A stretch of DNA of 64,000 bases from Artemia franciscana (lineage: Eukaryota; Arthropoda; Branchiopoda; Anostraca; Artemiidae). Where the stretch lies: positions 36,195,823-36,259,822 of the forward strand of contig NC_088873.1 in assembly GCF_032884065.1 (NCBI RefSeq), given 5' to 3'. Shown piece by piece: positions 27,201 to 42,000 of this stretch. The notes below the pieces were generated by a model. The model searched no databases, was not told where the DNA came from, and saw only the letters and a list, made by a program, of their open reading frames with translations. Made by a program: the position numbers and the translations under genes. Every line of letters starts with the position of its first letter. The stretch's first letter is position 1.

Positions 27201-30200
27201 GTAGGATTTTTCTCTTTTTGTCTAATCTATTGCGCAAATAATCCTTGATAATAATAAAAAAAAAATTCATTTACAAAATCACAAGGGGAAAAAGGCTAGA
27301 CCAGGCTCTGTTCTGTCTACTATTAGATAAAAAAAAGTTGTTACAACTGAAAGTAAAGAGCAACATTAAAACTTAAAACGGACAGAAACTATTCGTATAA
27401 TCGGGGCTTCACCCCCTCGTCAATACCTCGCTCTCTATGCTAAAGTTCTAATTTGGTTCCAATTCTTTAAAAATGACCCCTGAATCACAAAGGGCGCTTA
27501 ATTAGAACAAATAGCTATTTGGAAGTACCAAAATAAATTTAGCGTGAAGAGCGAGGTATTGACGAGGGGCCATTTCCCTATTATACGGAATAGTTCCTTT
27601 TCGTTTTAAGTTTTAATGTTACTTCTTACTTTCGGTTGAAAAAACTTTTTTTTATTTAATTTTCAATCGTTTTTTAAATAAGGCTTGGAAATCCGGTGCC
27701 TACTTCATGCAAAATTCTCTTCCCCCATGGGAAAATCCCCCGAAGTAACCCCCTCCCTTCAATTCCCCCTCACCAGAAAAAATCCCCCCGGAGACGTCTG
27801 TATACTTCACAATAACCTATACTATATGTAAACAATGGGCAAACTTCATAACTTGCAGCCCTTCCCCCAAGGACTGTGGGGGATTAGATCGTCCTCAAAG
27901 ACATAGTTATTAGATTTTTTGACTTTGCTGAACAAAATGGCTATTTTAAAATTTTGATCCGGTGACATAAGGGAAAAAATCAGCCTGGGAAGTGGCCTAG
28001 TTGCCCTCCAATTTTTTGGTTACTTATAAAGGGAGCTAGAACTTTTCATTTCTGTTCGAGTGAGCCCTCTTGCAACATTTTAAGGCCACTGGGTCGCTAC
28101 GATCACCCATGAAAAAAAAAAAAATAAATACGCATCCGTGATCTTTCTTCTGGCAAAAATACAAAATTCCATATTTTTACAGATAGAAGCTTGAAACCTC
28201 TACAGTAGGGTTCTCTGATACGCTGAATCTGATGGTGCGATTTTCACATCACTTTTCACACCAACTTTTAGGGGGTGTTTGCCCTTTTTTTAAAATAAGA
28301 CAAATTTTCTCAAGCTCGTAACTATTGATGTGTAAGACTAAACTTAATGAAACTTATAAATTCAAAATCAGCAAAAGATATCCGATACTTTTGGTATATC
28401 TATTGGTATCAAAATTCCGTTTTTAGTGTTTCAGTTACTATTTAGCCGGGTCGGTCCTTACTTACAGTTCGTTACCACGAGCTGTTTGATTTTTCGAAAC
28501 TATTTTTTTGCACTAAAGATGGCATCATTTCCCATACAACAGAAAACAGTAAACGCTAAATTCACTTCAAAATTACTAAAAAACAAACATACAAAAAACC
28601 TGAAACAAAGCAATAAATAGGTAAACAGAGGTCCAAACATACCGCAGAAGGATTTTGAGATGTTTTCTTTCGTAAAAATTTTCGAATTTTCCCAAAGAGG
28701 TTGAGAGACGCATATGAAGCATCTCCAGACTCCCCAGCGTAGGTGTGAAGAAAAGTTGAAAAACTTAGCGCATAGCCTACACAATAAATGAAGAGGGGAG
28801 GAGATTATTCCTAAAATTGGCCCAAACACCCTAATTCCTTATGTCCAAAAAATCACCTCCAACAGAATTCTTAGATACACCCCCTTTTACTTTATGAAAA
28901 TCTCAAGTTAATAAAAAAAAGATTAAGCAAAGAATAAATCGAGAAAAAAGAAGACTACCTGACAGTAATAGGTGACGGTGACTTCGTTGAAGATCGACTT
29001 CTTGACCCACATTCACTATCAACAGCATCAATTTCTATACTAACTTGACTCGGTACAAGAGTCTCTTCCAATTCGACACATTTTGGCTCAAGACCATCGT
29101 TATCCCATTCCCAGGAATTGTCAGTTTCTTCACCGGTACTAGCAGAACAAAGAAATAGACTACAAAGACTAGTTTAATAAGTTCGCGGGTCTCAATTACT
29201 TATAAGGAAATTTGTTTGACTCGCTCATAATACAATAATTGCAGAAGGAAGTAAATTATTAATTTAAAATTAGTAACAAGAGTACCAGCCGCTGCAAGAA
29301 CGAATGTTGCAGCAGCGTTTTTTTTTTTAGCGTCAGTTAGCGCCTCACGTCATTTATTTCTTTCCAAATTATTAACAAAATTTCACCCTAACTAACGAAA
29401 TGAGGCATAAACATCATTTTTAAACCTACAAGAGTCAGCTTGGTTAGTTTAAGTTACTTCTCTCCACCTACTTCGCTCGTTAGGGTTGCCAGGCTGGAGC
29501 TTTGTTCCTCACAGGCTTGTCATCATGTCTTCACATGTCCGTTTTTCTTGTTATTTTTTATTTTGATTTCTATCGTTTCTCCATATTCTGATTGCTTAGA
29601 AATTATTCTGATTGAATTCCCCCCCCCCCTTTTTTTTTAGCTCGATTAGTTTAGCTGGTTTTTTTTTGTCGATTAGTTTAGCCTTTTAGTTCGATTAGTT
29701 TAGCTCTTCGTTACAAGAGTACCAGCAGCTACAAGAACGCATACTGCACTAGTGTTTTTTTGGCGTCAGTTAGCGCCTCATGTCATTTATTTCTTCCCAA
29801 ATTATTGAGAGAATTTTACCCTAAATAACGAAATGTGGCATAAAAATCATTTATAAACCACAAAAGTCAGCTTGCTTAGTTTAAGCTACTGCTCTCCACC
29901 TGCTTCGCTTGTTAGGGTTGCCAGCCTGGAACTTCGTCCATCGCAGACTTGGAATCATGTCTTCATATATACGTTTTTTTTATATTTTTTATTTTGATTT
30001 CTATCGTCTATACATGTTCTGATTGCTCAGAAATTATTCTGACTAAATCCCCCCCCCTAACCCTTTTTTTTTAGTTCGATCAGTTTAGCTAATTTTTTAG
30101 TGATCGGCTACGCCGACGTTTTAAGGAGATGAAGAAAAAAAAATCATCAAAAAAAGCTATGATTGTAGAGTTACAATTCATAGGGTTTACGCACGTAAAC

Positions 30201-33200
30201 TAAAACTACAAAGAAATAAACTAAATTGGTAGCCCGGAACCAAAAGACGTTATGTTACACAGCATAAAAACGAAGGTGAAACCATCCCAACAGAGAGTAC
30301 CTTCTCAAACAAAAGGTGAACAAATTTTCAAAGAAAAAGATTCAGATTTCGGAGTCTCTGTTTCTTATTATTAAGACTCGTCATTGTTAAAACTTTCAGG
30401 AAACAGTCGCATTCATGCACTCTTTTGAACTAAACACTAAAATAACAAAATTTATAAAGAGGTGAACCTTGAACAAAAATAACAGTGTAGCACTTTCAGT
30501 TAATAAATAATTTTAATTAAATTTCAACCAAAGGCCCAAGTTTCTTTGGATTCAGCCTAAAATATTCTGAAACTAGGCATATTCTTTTTCTTTGTGTTAT
30601 AAAATAGTTAGGAAGCTTAAATTTGAGGGCCAAATCTTTGTAAGTCGATATAGAGCATTGACAAAATAATTTCGAATAACTCCCACTGGATCGCTAGTAC
30701 TTTTTTTTAATTTCTTTTTTTATCGAAATATACACTTGTGAAATTCTACTGCGTAAAAATCTTCGTGTTTTATTTTGTGTATTGGGAGGTGAACATATTT
30801 TTTTTTTCACTGAAAAAGGTAATATTCATAGAGTCTCACTTCAAAGGTTTCCTCAAAGCATGAGAATTGAAACCAAAAACAAAGGGAGCAAGTTAACTCG
30901 AATAACTCAAAAGACATCAAGGTACAAAACACAAATGGTGCAGAAAAGAGAAAAACCTGAAAGAGTCATCTTGGTTTTTCTACTGAAATCAAGAAGCAGT
31001 TATTGGTACGATTTGTTTTTTCTTTTTATTTATTTATATATGAATATATCAATTTTTTCTTTACTTTTTAATCGAGCAATGGTGTTAAAGGCATTTCGTT
31101 CTCAAAAGCTTTAAAAGATATAATACAATCTGGAAAAACAGAAACATTCAAATATTTTGAGAATAAAAAAAGACGGGAATAAATGGTAGGATCAAACGAA
31201 AAAAACTTGAATCAGTTTCGGGATTATGCCATAAACTTAAGCTTATAAAACGTGTCATATAGCACTTTTTCCTTTTACATTAGTTGAATGAAGCGAGACT
31301 AAAATAAACACTTATAGGAAGGAATCTGCACTATGTGGAGAGATGGATGAGTCTTTGCATCATTTTTCAGGGGAATGTAGGGAATTGAGGGAGTTGCACT
31401 TGGAAATACTTGGTAGTGAGGTCGGGGGGGGGGGGGGGATATAGATTTTGAACATTTTGAGAAGTGTGTATTACTTAAATATAAATAATATTGGAAAGTT
31501 TTTCTGGGTAGGTATGAGGTATCGTGATGATTTTCGGTAGGGAGGTCGGGGGGGGGGGGGGGATATAGATTTTGAACATTTTGAGAAGTGTGTGTTACTT
31601 AAATATAAATAATATTGGAAAGTTTTTCTGGGTAGGTATGAGGTATCGTGATGATTTTCTTAAATAATCAGTTTTAATGTCTTTTCAGTTTATGTTTTGT
31701 TGCTGCATTTTTTCGCTTGTTTTGTGTATGTCACCATCGCCCAATTGGGCTTTCGTGTGAATAAATCTATCCATCTACCATAGTATTCCTTATTGGTAAA
31801 AAAAAAACTTACTGAGGATTTGACTTAGTAGTAGAAGGCAGTGTTTCAATTTCAAAAATAGTCGCTTCGTAATGTTTCTTCGCAGAGACAGATGACCAGC
31901 CATGAACTGGTGAGTCCCATTCCATCGATCCACTTGTAGGAGAAGTAGTGACTAAAGACGAGTCTGGAGAATCTGAATCAATTAAAAGACTAGCACCAAC
32001 TGTAGTCATCGAAAAATGACCTAAAAAGAGGTAGTAAGTCGTCAAATACCTGAATGTATACTCTGATCCCCTCCCAATTTATAATGGTGTACCCCAGGGA
32101 ATCCTCTTAGGCCCAATTTTATTTCTTACCAAGATAAACAGTCTTGATGTCGATTTCCCGAATAGATGGAAATTCGTTGACGATTTAACTGTCTTAGAAT
32201 CATGTTTCAAAAATTAAAAAAGTAACCCAATGTACATCTTGGAGTCAATATCAGATGAAGCTGTTATCAGACGATATAAGAGTCAACCCTTTAAAGTCAA
32301 CAATTTTAGCAATTAGTTTTCTAAAAACTCCCCTTTCTTTCTCCTGTCCTATCCCCCCCCCCCGAAATGTCTGTTAATACTATGAAATTACTGGGTGTTA
32401 CCATCTCAAGCGACTTAAAATGGGATTGCCACGTTAATGATTTCTTAAAACGTACAAATACTGCACTTTCTCTCCTTGTGATTAGGACATTTAAATGTCC
32501 TAAATCACATTTTTTGAGGATCTTTCTCTCTTTTGTACATCCCACCCTCGAATACGCTTGTCCTGTTTGGCGTCCTGGCATCTCCAATGAACTGTCGGAC
32601 AGAATAGAGACAGTTCAAAAAAGGTGCCTAAGAATTGTCTTCAATGAGGGTAAAGTGCCTTACATTTCCCTTCTTCGGAGAGCAAATCTAGTCACCCTTA
32701 AGAAAAGGAGAGCACAAATTTCCTTGCGTTTTGCCCACAATGCCTTGCATAACCCTCGTACTACTTTTCTTTTCTCTAGTGATCATTACTCCCCCCCCGT
32801 ACTCGCCCCCACGTTTTGTTTCAAGAAAAATCCCCCTTCTTGCCCCAATAAGAGTTTCCACTAAAAGATATAGAGGAACGTTCATTCCTCACATAGTTGA
32901 AATTTTAAATAAACAACCCCCCCCCTTCTATTTCACTTTTGACCTTGTCTTCGGCACAATCCTTTCATTAATTGTAAATATTATATTTTAACAGCTTATT
33001 TGACTTGATTTTAAGAGCGTTTTTTTTGTTATTTTATAGTATTTGACTTAGAATGCAAATTCAGCAATGTTTTTCTTTTAGCCTGTGATTTTGTTTTATC
33101 CACCACCCTTTCTGTTTTTGTTTTTGCCCTTAATTACGTAAAGTTCATTTTATTTCTTGTGCTTGGAACTTTTTTCTTTTTCATTTGCGTTAAATTTTTT

Positions 33201-35985
33201 CTTGACCATTTATATGCTTGATTGGCATTTCTTCTACTTTTGTTCTGTTGTATTAGTTATTTCTTTGTTTTGCTTTTTCTTTTTGGACATGCGAAGCGAA
33301 TTCGACTCTATTATAGCTTGTGATAACCTTTTTGAAAATAAATATTATCTTATATTATACTAGCTGTTGGGGTGGCGCTTCGCGCCACCCCAACACCTAG
33401 TTGGTGGGGGCGCTTCGCGCCCCCCCCAAGCCCCCCCGCGCGCGTAAGTCGTTACGCGCCATAATAGTTACGCGCCATTGTAGTTGTGTCCCTATGTCCC
33501 ACCTGTGAATATAGATATATATATATATATGGTTTTAACTACGTAAAACTTGCGAATATACAACATTCTTTGCTGTCCCATTGTCTTTGCATATAAATAG
33601 ATTGTCAGGTTATCCCCCTGTTTCCCCCGGTGTCCCCGTTGTAGTTGTGTCCCTGTGTCCCGGTCGTCATTTATATTCCCTGTGTCCCGGGTCCCGGTCA
33701 TCATTTGTATCCCGGTGTCCCGGTCTGTATATACATTCGTTTTTTAGTTTTGTTTTTCTCCTTTATTTTTTTCCTTTTTTTTTCTTTTTTAGCTTATTTA
33801 GATTTTTAGATTTTTTAGTTTTTTTTATTAGTTTTTAGTTTTTATTTCTTTTTAGTTTTTTTGTCCCGGTCGTCATTTATATCCCCCTGTTTCCCCCGGT
33901 GTCCCCGTTGTAGTTGTGTCCCTGTGTCCCGGTCGTTATTTATGTTCCCTGTGTCCCGGTCGTCATTTGTATCCCGGTGTACCGGTCTGTATATACATTC
34001 GTTTTTTAGTTTTGTTTTTCTCCTTTATTTTTTTCCTTTTTTTTTCTTTTTTAGTTTATTTAGATTTTTAGATTTTTTAGTTTTTTTATTAGTTTTTAGT
34101 TTTTTTTTTCTTTTTAGTTTTTTTGTAGTTTTTACCTTCTTTTTAGTTTTGTTAATTTTTTTTTTTTACTTGTGTCCTGGTCGTCATTTATACTCCCTGT
34201 GTCCCGGTGCTTTGTTGATTGCTAATCGAACATTCCTTTTGTCCTGGTCGCTTTCTCTTTGAGTGTCGTCATTTATTTTTTTCTTTTTTAGTTCTTTTAG
34301 TTTTTACCTTTTTTAGTTTTTTTTTAGTTTTTAGTTTTTTTAGTTTTTTACCTTTTTTTAGTTTTTTAGTTTTTTAGCTTTTTTAACATTCCTTTTGTCC
34401 TGGTCGCTTTCTCTTTGAGTGTCGTCATTTATTAGTTTTTTCCTTTTTTTTTTAGTTTTTTATTGGTTTTTACCTTTATTTTAGCTTATTTTTCAGTTTT
34501 TTCCTTTTTTTAGTTTTTTTTATTTTTTATTTTTTTTAGTTTTTTACCTTTTTTTAGTTTTTTTAGTTTTTTTAGTTTTTTAGCTTTTTTACTTTTTTTA
34601 TTAGTTTTTAGTTTTTTTTTGTAGTTTTTGCCTTTTTTTAGTTTTTTCAGTTTTTTTTTAGTTTTTTATTGGTTTTTACCTTTATAGTTTTTTTAGTTTT
34701 TTAGCTTTTTTATTTTTTTTATTAGTTTTTAGTTTTTTTTGTAGTTTTTGCCTTTTTTTAGTTTTTTCAGTTTTGACGTCACCTAATCCAGTTTTTTCAG
34801 GTGACGTCACCTGACACATCCATCCATCCATCCACAGACAGACAACTTATTTTTATATATATAGATTAGGTACAAAATTATCCATAAAACTAATAACGGC
34901 AACACGCTACTAGCAAATTATTGCAGCAACAGGCTACTTGAGGCCAACTGAGCTGCGTACGCTCCTCCTCCACCCTAATATATTCATAGCTTCAGTATTT
35001 ACCCATTCCCACAAAGCTCTAATTTCCTTGAAAGTACCAAGGACACAAAAATATACACCTTTTTGGCCCCTGAACCCATTTTAGGTATACTCGAACGTAA
35101 AAACTGTGTTTTTGAAAGATTTTTTTTTCTTTTTAATAAATTGTAAAATTTTAAAGCAACATCGCATTTTCGGCAGTGTTGCAATGTTGAACCGTGGAAA
35201 ATAAATAAGTAAAACTAATTCGTTCGGAAAAATTCAAACATTACGAATTTGGCGATGGCCAAAGACAACTAAACGTTCAAAGGACTACATTTAAGGCTAC
35301 ATTTTCTTAAGGTGTATAGTGCCGCAAGTTTTTTTGCCGATTTTTTGCTGATTTTATATCCATGTTTTTCTTCATTGCCGGGAAGTACTACCAAAACTAC
35401 ATAACTGTATGTTGAATCTAAAATTTTCGCAAAATCTGGTGTTTCCTAATTTTTAAACATAACCCGATTTTTTCAAAAGATTTTCCGCATTGTCGGTTTG
35501 TTTTTAAATTCTTCCAATTTGAATTTTTTTTTCTTTTTGTCTTTTTATTTGGTTTGTATCGTTCGTGTGTTCGCTCAGGCAATGTGAACATATTTTTTTT
35601 TTTTTTTTTTAATAGTACTGAAAAAGGAAAGCGGGTGCCCTCCCTGAAACATCGTTGTGTTTCATCCAGTATTTTAGTTGGTCGCATAAATTACATAATA
35701 ACCATTACCGTTTTATCTTTTCTTTTGTGTTTTTTTTTTACTTTTTGTGATGGCAGGCTAATGTGGTTTACGAAATTATCTCCCTACGAGATTTCATTTT
35801 CATTTTCCTTGATACTTCAAATCATTCTTGTGAAGTCTTCCCACCCCATTTGAAGATTAGACTTGCCCCCATATAAATGACTGTCAAAACAAGCACTGAT
35901 TGGATCCTTGTGTTTTTTTTCTGTTATCCTTAACATATCTAATTAAAAGAGTATATATAAAAAGAGATTAAAGAGAATAATTAAA

Positions 35986-36047
<62 letters not shown>

Positions 36048-39000
36048 CCCAAAAGTAAAAAGTCTTGTTTCTCCCATGTCTAAAAAATCAGAACTAAATT
36101 AAAAGACTATCAACAAATTTCATCTATCACAAGTGGTAATTTTGGCTAAACTGATTATTATTATATTCTTACTAAAATATTATATTCCTTTTTTTTTTAC
36201 AAAGAGCAGCAATTGTAACTAAACTGTGTTTATCTCCAAATTCTATATATTTATCAATATATCAATATATCAATATCATATATTTATCATTTACAATCCT
36301 GTTTTTCGTTACTATTCTTAATTTACTGAATTATAAACTTTGAAAGCAGTAACACAATTTTGCCAGTATTGCAATGTTGAACACTGAAAAATAAATAAGC
36401 AAAACTAATTCTTCCGTAAAAATTCAAAAATCAAGAATCTGTTGATGGCCAGAGACAACTAAACCTTCAAAGAAAAGCTAATCCTTCTTAAGCGGTATAG
36501 TGCTATAAATTTTTTGCCTATTTTTTGCTGATTTTACATCCATATTTTTCTTCATTGACAGGTGCAAAAACTGGCAAAAACCGTTAAATCCAATTCAAAT
36601 TGTTAAATCAAATAATCTTGGTTTTTTTTGCTTCCAAAAGTAGCCTATTTAATTTATCAATGTGTCGAGATTTTTAAGTAATCGGTTTTACTGTCTTTAC
36701 AAAAAACTTACTCCATGGCTTCACAGATATGTGCGGTCTCCCAGATGTCCCAGTTTTCCCAACCGAAAATTTGATCTCGATTTTTACGCATGGATCCAGG
36801 GGCTAAAAGTGTCCATGATTATTTAAAGGGAGTTAAAGCTTCACAGTATGGGTGAATAGTGATGATTTGAATACATAAATAATTCTGTTATTAGCTCTAC
36901 TGTTTAATCTAATTGAAAATTAATTAATTTAATTGAATGATTTAATTATAATTATTACTTAATTTACTTTATTTAATTAATTAAATTTGAATATGATTTA
37001 ATTGAAGAAATATCTAATTAAACACTCCATTATTTAACTCTTATTCTATTCTTCTATTTTACCTCTAGATTATGTATTATTATCAAGAGTAGCAATTGAG
37101 ACTAATTTGTGGCAATCGTACTACATATTCTATTCTTACCTCTAAATTGTGGTTTTTTATCAATAGACATGTCGCTTGAGAAAGAAGATAAACTCCAACT
37201 AGACACATTTGATGACATTCTAGGCTGCTGCTTCTCATCACTTTCATCATCCGCAAGATGCTCAATTTCTTGATCCATTTCCAAGCAATTGGCACGGAGA
37301 TTGTTAACTTCTGCTTCCAGACGATCAAAATAATTCATTGTCGTCTTTCCCACTTTCTCCTTAAAAAAAAGTCATGCAAAAGTTCTTGTCGTTTTCCCCT
37401 CTTTCTCCTTTAAAATAAAGTGATTCATGTAAACATTCATGTCATCTTTCCCCCTTTCTCCTTTAAAGTAAAGTGATTCATGTAAAAACTCATGTCGTCT
37501 TTCCCAATTTCTGCTTTAAAATAATGTCATTCATGTTAAAATTCATATTGTCTTTCCCAAATTCTCCCTTTAAATTAAAGTGATTCATGAGAAAAAAAAT
37601 GCCGTCTTTCGAACTTCCTCTCTTAAAATAAAATGATTCATTTAAAAAAAAAATCATGTCGTCTTTCCCATTTTCTCCTTAAAAAAGTGATTCATAAAAG
37701 AAAATTCATGTCGTCTTTCCCACTTTCTCCTTTAAAATAGTGTTACATGTAAAAATCCACGTTGTCTTTACAATTTATACTTTAAAATAATATGATTCAT
37801 GTAAAACAATTCATGTCACCTTTCAGAAATTTTTCATTAAAATAAAGTGATTCACAAAACAGTTCATGTCATTTTTCAAACATCCTCCCTCAAGTGATTC
37901 ATGTAAAAACTTCACCTCATCTTCCCCGCTTTCTCTTTTAAAATAAAATGATTAACTTAACAATTCATGTCGTCTCTCAAACTTTCTTCTTTGAAATAAA
38001 GTGATTCATGTAAAAACCCATGCCGTCTTTCCTATTGTCTTTTTTTTTAAATGAAGTAATTCATCTAAAACTTCACGAGGCATTTCAAACTTTCTCTTTA
38101 AAATAACGTAATTTAATCAAAAACTCATATAAATTTTCCCACCTCCTTTAAAATAAAGTAACTCTTGTACAAATTCAAAACTATAAACAAAGGATTGAAA
38201 AAAAAAAATAAATAAGAAAGGCTGATGAATATAAAGATGCAGTCGTCCTAAAATGTTCCACTAAGAAGTCTGTAGGTAATAATTAAAGGCTGAAGCAGAA
38301 TACTACACTAACAATAATAATTAATTATAATCCAACTGTATAAACAGGAGATGTGGAGCTGTGCAAAGAAAAGAAAACCACATAAAATAAATAAACGTTC
38401 GCTACGACAAAAACATGAAAGCAGAATAAACAAACAAAATGACGATAAGACAAACACAAATTAGACTCTTCTTTAAAGGCTGAATCCATCTTTTTACAGG
38501 GCATGAAAATAGCAGTAGCAGCAAATTTATGAACAATCCTTTAGTTTCCATGCCATCGACACAAACAATGGCAATATTCGGTACTTGTATGATAAACGCC
38601 CTACCGCTCAAGTTGTTTGTTCATTGACGCATTATAGAACCGTTTTTTTTTCCATTAGTTTCTTTCAGCTTAGCTTGAGTCAAGACAAAGAGAAGTGACA
38701 GAATAAATGGAAAATATATAATTTGGGCTATATATTTGCATATTAGGGTGGGGTAGGGGTAAAATATTTGTACAGTGTGAAGTTAGAAAACAATTCTTAC
38801 TACATAATATGAAGAATAATTGTACCAAACACACAAGACATGCAGACCTGCTGTACTTTACTCTCACCCTCTAATGTGCAAATATATAGCCCAAGTTTGT
38901 TTCTTAAGTATTATATTTTTATCTTACTTTGGTATTTTCATCAGGATTGAGCGTCAGAGAAACATATTAGAAGAACATTATGTAGGACGTATAACATACA

Positions 39001-42000
39001 AGTGCCCAAAATTCTTATGTTCTATTGAAGGAAAATTGATTCTGTTTTTAGCGGTAGCCGCAACCTAGTACAGAACAAAGCATGACCCATAGTAAAAAAA
39101 AAAAATTTAAAAAATCGCGTTTAAAAATAAACTAGCTAGTGAAAAGAATTGTCATTTGTTGCTGATTCAGGAATGGTATCTAGTCTTAATAGTAAGATGT
39201 TATTTTGAAAACCAATTTGCACGAATTTCAAAAAATAGCCTGAACCCCCCCCCCCCCCCCCAATGGTATCTGATCGAAAGAAAAAGTACACCATTAGAAT
39301 CGTCAATCCTGGCTTGAACAACATGGAAAATCACTTTTGCATGGGTAGCACTGATGTGTACTTATTTTTTTTACTACTGACAAGGCACTGGAATATCCCA
39401 GAGAGCTATTTAAGGACTCATTTTAAAGGAGGCTGCTATATTTAGAATCCTTTTGTAATTAACTAAACATAATATTTAAAATAAAATACGATTCTCGATT
39501 ATTGTTCACACACAATGATGAATGACGTCACAATAGTAGGTTAAATGATAACGAAGGAGCAGTATCATTCGATTCCCAAACCAACTTTATTTTCTATAGA
39601 TCAGTCCAAATGAGACAACTGCGCCCCCTCCGCTACCCTAATGGGACAAGATATAAATAATATATTTATTCATTGTTTTATATTATTATAATACTTCGTT
39701 AAACGGACATTTTATTCTTTATCTGGATTTATAGTAACACGTCATTATAAAATAACCAGAAAAGTGGTATAAATATATTGTCTAAAAATGATTTAAAGAC
39801 GTGGGTGAAAATAGAATAAACATAAAAATCTGATTGGTAAAAACTTTCTGCATATTATAAAGTAAAATGCTCATTATTATAGTACTCTCTTATAGTTTTG
39901 TATATAGCCTAGGACCAAGGGCTATATCTAGCCCCACTAGGGGGTATAATTATCATGGAAGCAACCGCTACATTTAAAAGAGTGTTGATTGGGCAATCGT
40001 GCATTACTACTCTTTTGTTATTATACTACTTCATCAAACAGTTCGTGGTAACGAACTGTAGTAAGGAGCGACCCGGCTCAATAGTAACCAAAACTCTAAA
40101 AAATGGAATTTTGATACCAATAGCTATATCAAAAGAATCGCATTTTAATGCTGGTTTTAAATATATAAGTTTCATCAAGTTTAGTCTTACCCATCAAAAG
40201 TTACGAGCCTGAGAAAATTTGCGTTATTTTAGAAAATAGGGGGAAACACCCCCTAAAAGTCATAGAATCTTAACGAAAATCACACCATCAGATTCAGCGT
40301 ATCAGAGAACCCTATTGTAGAAGTTTCGAGCTCCTATCTACAAAAATGTGGAATTTTGCATGTTTTGCCAGAAGGCAGATCACGGATGCGTGTTTATTTG
40401 TTTTTTTGTTTTTTTTTCCCCAGGGGTGATCGTATCGACCCAGTTGTCCTAAAATGTTGCAAGAGGGCTCATTCTAACGGAAATGAAAAGTTTCTAGTGC
40501 CCTTTTTAAGTGACCAAAAAAATTGGAGGGCACCTAGGCCCCCTCCCACGCTAATTATTTTCCCAAAGTCAACGGATCAAAATTCTGAGATAGCCATTTT
40601 ATTCAGCGTAGTCGAAAAACCTTATAAGTATGTCTTTGGGGACGACTTACTCCCCCACAGTCCCCGTGGGAGGGGCAACAAGTTACAAACTTTGACCTGT
40701 GCTTACATATAGTATTGGTTATTGGGAAGTATACAGGCGTTTTCAGGAGGGTTTTTTTGGTTGGGGGGAGGGGTTGAGAAGAGGGGGGATATGCTGGGGG
40801 AAGTTTCCATCGAGAATTTGTCATGGGAGAAGAAAACTTCCATGAAGGGAGATCAGGATTTACTAGCATTATTTAAAAAAAAAAATTAAAAAATAAATGT
40901 GAAAAAGCTTTTTCAGCTGGAAGTAAGGAACAGCAATAAAACTTAAAACAAACAGAAATTATTACCCATATAAGGGGCTCACCTCCTTATGATACCTAGC
41001 TCTTTACACTAAAGTATTTTTAGTAATTCAACTATTTATTCTACGGCTTTTGTGATTCAGGGGTCATTCTTAATGAATTGGGATAAAATTTAAGCTTTAG
41101 TGTAAAGAGCCAGGTACTGACGATGGGGCGAATCCCCTCATATATGTAATAAAAACATGAGAATACAAAAGTTCTTTACGTAAGCTAATTTATAAGTTAC
41201 GTAAATCTTTTACCAATAAAAAGATTCGTAAAAAATTAAAAGTTCTAGTTGCCTTTTTAATTAACCAAAAAATCGGAGGGCAACTAGGCTTCGCCCCCGC
41301 TCTTTTTTTCTCAAAATCATTCGATCAAAGTTATGAGAAAGCCATTTAGCCCCCCCCCCCCCCCCAAAAAAAATATGCAAATTTCGTTTTGATTATTCCT
41401 CTGCGGAGAGCCAAAATCAAAACATGCATTGATTCAAAAACGTTCAGAAATTAAATAAAAAAACGAGTTTTTTTAACTGAAAGTAAGGAGCGACATTAAA
41501 ACTTAAAACGCACAGAAAATTACTTCGTATATGAAAGAGGCTGCTTCCTCATCAACGCCCCGCTCTTTACGCTAAAGTTTTTTACTGTTTTAAAAAGAAG
41601 AATTGAGAGAAAGAGTCAAACTTTAGCGTAAAGAGTGGGGCGTTGATGAGGAAGCAGCCTCTTTCATATACGAAGTAATTTCTGTGCGTTTTAAGTTTTA
41701 ATGTCGCTCCTTACTTTCAGTTAAAAAAACTCGTTTTTTTATTTAATTCAAAAACAAGAGCTAAGAGCTCATATGGCACTTGTGACGAGGCAAGAAGAGC
41801 TAAAAGCCAAGAGTTCATATGGTATGAGCTCTAACAAAATTCTAAGAATCAATAGATTGATTTAAAAGGAAAATCAGAGGCTTAATGCCGGTCAGGATTT
41901 AAAATAAGAGCTCTGAGTCACGATGTCCTTCTAAATATCAAAATTCATTAAGATCTGATCACCCACTCGTAAGTTATAAATATCTCATTTTTTCTAATTT

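Noticed and set aside
33491..34262. Phe/Ser-rich frames in the Helitron core
   Set aside because: T-rich low-complexity repeats with period 269; no protein feature beyond composition.
40356..40869. Frames of 118 and 88 codons in the dispersed repeat
   Set aside because: The sister copies at 28000-28300 and 61850-62200 do not keep them open.
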